Positions 62,041 to 64,000 of a DNA stretch of 64,000 bases are shown one piece after another. The position numbers and the translations under genes were made by a program. The notes beneath the pieces are model-generated. The model saw only the letters and a list, made by a program, of their open reading frames with translations, ran no database searches and was not told the origin of the DNA. The DNA is from Chryseobacterium formosense (GTDB lineage Bacteria; Bacteroidota; Bacteroidia; Flavobacteriales; Weeksellaceae), in NCBI RefSeq assembly GCF_900116415.1, contig NZ_FPAP01000002.1, forward strand, positions 744,001 to 808,000, read 5' to 3'. How positions within the stretch are numbered: the stretch's first letter is position 1; each line of letters begins with the position of its first letter.

Positions 62041-63528
62041 CTAATAGCTATAGATTACTTGCTCCAATTTATTTTTCCATTTTCCATAGCTTTCTCTATA
62101 CTGATCCATGTTTTTAAAATCAGGAATGTACGTTGTGGTAATATCTTTTTCCGTTAAAATATCGGTCAATGTATCAAATGCTCCCGCACCAATTGCCGCT
62201 GCTCTTGCTGCTCCGGTAGAACCTGTTGTATCGAAAATTCTAATTTCGGTGTCCAGTAGCGTTGCAATCGATTGCGCAAACAATGATGAACGAAATAAAT
62301 TATCCCCTCCGGCTTTGATGATTCCTTTTTGCAATCCGTCGTTCATTAAAATTTCAGTTCCGTAAACGAAAGAATAGGCGATACCTTCCAAACCAGCTCT
62401 GAACAAATGAACACTTTTATGACGGTTGAAATTCACATTATAGGTAGAAGATCCAATGTCTTTATTTCTTAAAACTCTTTCAGCACCATTTCCGAATGGT
62501 AAAACGATAATTCCGTCAGATCCGATTGGAACTTGTGAAGCCAAATCATTCAGTTCCTGATAAGAATGTCTCTTCTGATCCACCTGATGACGCAGCCAGC
62601 TGTATTGAATTCCTGCACCGTTTAAGCAAAGCATTTTTCCGATTCTGGGTTGTTCTTTTGTGTGATTGATGTGCGCAAAATTGTTGACTCTCACCGATTC
62701 TTTCGAATGAATATTATTGGTCACCCCATAAACAACTCCTGAAGTTCCTCCTGTTGCAGCGATTTCTCCCGGATTCATTACGTTTAAAGATAGTGCATTA
62801 TTCGGTTGGTCTCCCGCTCTGTATAAAATAGGAATTCCTTCTGGCAATCCGCTTTCTTCTGCTCCCTGTTTTGAAACAACGCATTGCACACTGAAATTAT
62901 CAACAACCTTTGAAACCAAAGATTCGTCAATTCCCCAATGATTCAAAAGAGTTTTTGAAGGCTGATGTTTTTGAAAATCCCAAAGCACTCCTTCAGATAA
63001 TCCTGTAACAGTCGTTGTTGCTTCTCCGCTTAATTTTAAAGCGATAAAATCTCCGGGAAGCATAAATTTCCAAACCTTTTCGTAAACTTCAGGTTCATTT
63101 TCCTTTACCCATTTCAGTTTTGAAGCGGTAAAATTTCCTGGGGAATTAAGAAGTTTATTCATACAAACTTCTTCGCCCAAATCGTTAAAAGCATTATCTC
63201 CGGTTTCTACAGCACGACTGTCGCACCAGATAATCGATGGGCGCAAAACTTCTTTATCTTTCCCTACCAAAACCAAACCGTGCATCTGGTAAGAAATACC
63301 GATTCCTTTGATTTGATTTTTGTCGATGTGGCTTTCTGCAATAATCTTTTGAGTCAGAATTCTCAGATTTTGCCACCAAGCTTCCGGATCTTGTTCTGCC
63401 CAACCGATTTTTGGTGAATCTATCGGCATTTCTGTTTCCGGATATTTGGCGTGAGCAATTACTTTACCCTGCTCATCAACAATCGAAGCTTTTAGAGAAG
63501 AACTTCCAACATCGTATCCTATAAACAT
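62041..63528 (-). CDS. xylB: Xylulokinase
   Basis: A 495-residue FGGY kinase that phosphorylates xylulose to xylulose 5-phosphate. The N-terminal GYDVGSSSLKASIVDEQG is the phosphate-1 motif. MHGLVLVGKD and YRAGDQPNNALSLN (catalytic Asp region) follow, then the C-terminal FGNGAERVLRNKD and GGDNLFRSSLFAQSIATLL. It is the first gene of the xylose set on the minus strand, 260 nt before xylA. Confidence 0.96.
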   Translation of the reverse strand: MFIGYDVGSSSLKASIVDEQGKVIAHAKYPETEMPIDSPKIGWAEQDPEAWWQNLRILTQKIIAESHIDKNQIKGIGISYQMHGLVLVGKDKEVLRPSIIWCDSRAVETGDNAFNDLGEEVCMNKLLNSPGNFTASKLKWVKENEPEVYEKVWKFMLPGDFIALKLSGEATTTVTGLSEGVLWDFQKHQPSKTLLNHWGIDESLVSKVVDNFSVQCVVSKQGAEESGLPEGIPILYRAGDQPNNALSLNVMNPGEIAATGGTSGVVYGVTNNIHSKESVRVNNFAHINHTKEQPRIGKMLCLNGAGIQYSWLRHQVDQKRHSYQELNDLASQVPIGSDGIIVLPFGNGAERVLRNKDIGSSTYNVNFNRHKSVHLFRAGLEGIAYSFVYGTEILMNDGLQKGIIKAGGDNLFRSSLFAQSIATLLDTEIRIFDTTGSTGAARAAAIGAGAFDTLTDILTEKDITTTYIPDFKNMDQYRESYGKWKNKLEQVIYSY

Positions 63529-63758
63529 TTTTTTGATTTAATATTTGTTCGTTGCTAAATGTAATAATTTTATAATATAAATGATACTTTATTTTAAAAT
63601 TCATAATTTTTTATGATAATTATAATGCGTAAATATTTGTTTTAAAGGTGTTTCAGATAAATGGTGTTATCTTATTATTTATGATAAGATAATTTACTTT
63701 TCATAATTTTTACGTTAAGAATCTTCCCGAAAAGGATGGGTAAACGATAGATTAGGTT

Positions 63759-63768
63759 AATCGATTGC
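63759..63768. promoter_or_regulatory. Operator-like AATCGATTGC upstream of xylB
   Basis: Inside ggttaatcgattgctca, sharing AATCGATTGC with the palindrome before susC. It lies in the 299-bp divergent region between xylB (start 63528) and the DUF434-type gene (63828), about 230 nt upstream of xylB. Only one arm is well kept, so confidence is low. Confidence 0.35.
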
Positions 63769-63827
63769 TCAAAATGATATATTAAAATAAATTCTATCAG
63801 ATAAAATGGAAAATATTATTTTTGAGT

Positions 63828-64000
63828 ATGAACAACAGGAATCGCGGCAAAAACACAGGTGACGATACTTTATTCGAATCTGAGAAGCAGATTGAGAAAT
63901 TGAAGTATGCTCTTCAGGATATGCAGTATTTATTGAGCCGAAATTATGCGGAAAAAGCTTCTTCAGAATTGGTAGGAAATCATTATCGTTTGAAAACCCG
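63828..64000 (+). CDS. DUF434-family protein, N-terminal part, cut by window edge
   Basis: The frame from ATG 63828 to the edge encodes MNNRNRGKNTGDDTLFE, then a helix QIEKLKYALQDMQYLLSR, then YAEKASSELVGNHYRLKTR. This agrees with the start of DUF434 proteins (NRGP..GD...F..LK.A..DL.YLLSRGY....AL.LVGN.Y.L..RQ). The function is unknown. An earlier ATG at 63806 is in another frame that stops soon. Confidence 0.6.
   Translation, partial: MNNRNRGKNTGDDTLFESEKQIEKLKYALQDMQYLLSRNYAEKASSELVGNHYRLKT

Overview
The window looks like a chromosomal segment of a Bacteroidota bacterium of the family Weeksellaceae (Chryseobacterium or a close relative). This rests on low G+C, a SusC/SusD pair, many Sec-signal proteins ending in '...AQ', DUF6705-type small lipoproteins and short degenerate intergenic repeats. 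The genus is an inference from gene style and no marker gene was compared. I saw no rRNA, tRNA, CRISPR array or intact insertion sequence.

Layout. 1-3496: C-terminally cut DUF4011-type superfamily 1 helicase. 3.8-9.4 kb: small housekeeping or unknown genes and a two-component system. 9.5-33.4 kb: a pectin utilisation locus. A DUF4861 protein and a PL10 pectate lyase lie on the plus strand; then comes a run of minus-strand genes starting at susC: susD, CE8, PL1, GH105, GH43, GH28, esterase, CE8, CE12, kdgF, two tandem esterases and GH95. 34.3-44.5 kb: the divergent plus-strand uronate operon kduI-kduD-uxaC-kdgK-kdgA-exuT-uxaB-uxaA. Together they can take acetylated, methyl-esterified homogalacturonan to pyruvate and glyceraldehyde 3-phosphate: outside deacetylation, demethylation and lyase cutting, SusCD import, then GH28/GH105, KdgF-KduI-KduD for unsaturated residues and UxaC-UxaB-UxaA for saturated galacturonate, meeting at KDG for KdgK and Eda. 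Two near-identical palindromic operator-like sites (core GCAATCGATT) lie in the 870-bp divergent control region.

44.6-52.0 kb is an accessory island and the most unusual part. A 516-residue lipoprotein ends in a domain with a RadC/JAB-like metal motif. Downstream lie two N-terminally truncated paralogues of its C-terminal half, joined through a nearly identical linker. Each of the three is followed by DUF6705-like small secreted proteins or lipoproteins (intact, frameshifted or in fragments), and an identical hairpin precedes each truncated copy. I read this as a polymorphic-toxin-like or surface-protein cassette array with candidate immunity partners. 52.3-52.75 kb holds a non-coding array of degenerate 21-bp units.

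52.8-58.7 kb: unknown proteins, an SDR/SnoaL pair with a divergent HxlR regulator, and a LacI regulator. 58.8-63.5 kb: xylose genes (MFS transporter, xylA, xylB). The window ends inside a DUF434-type gene.
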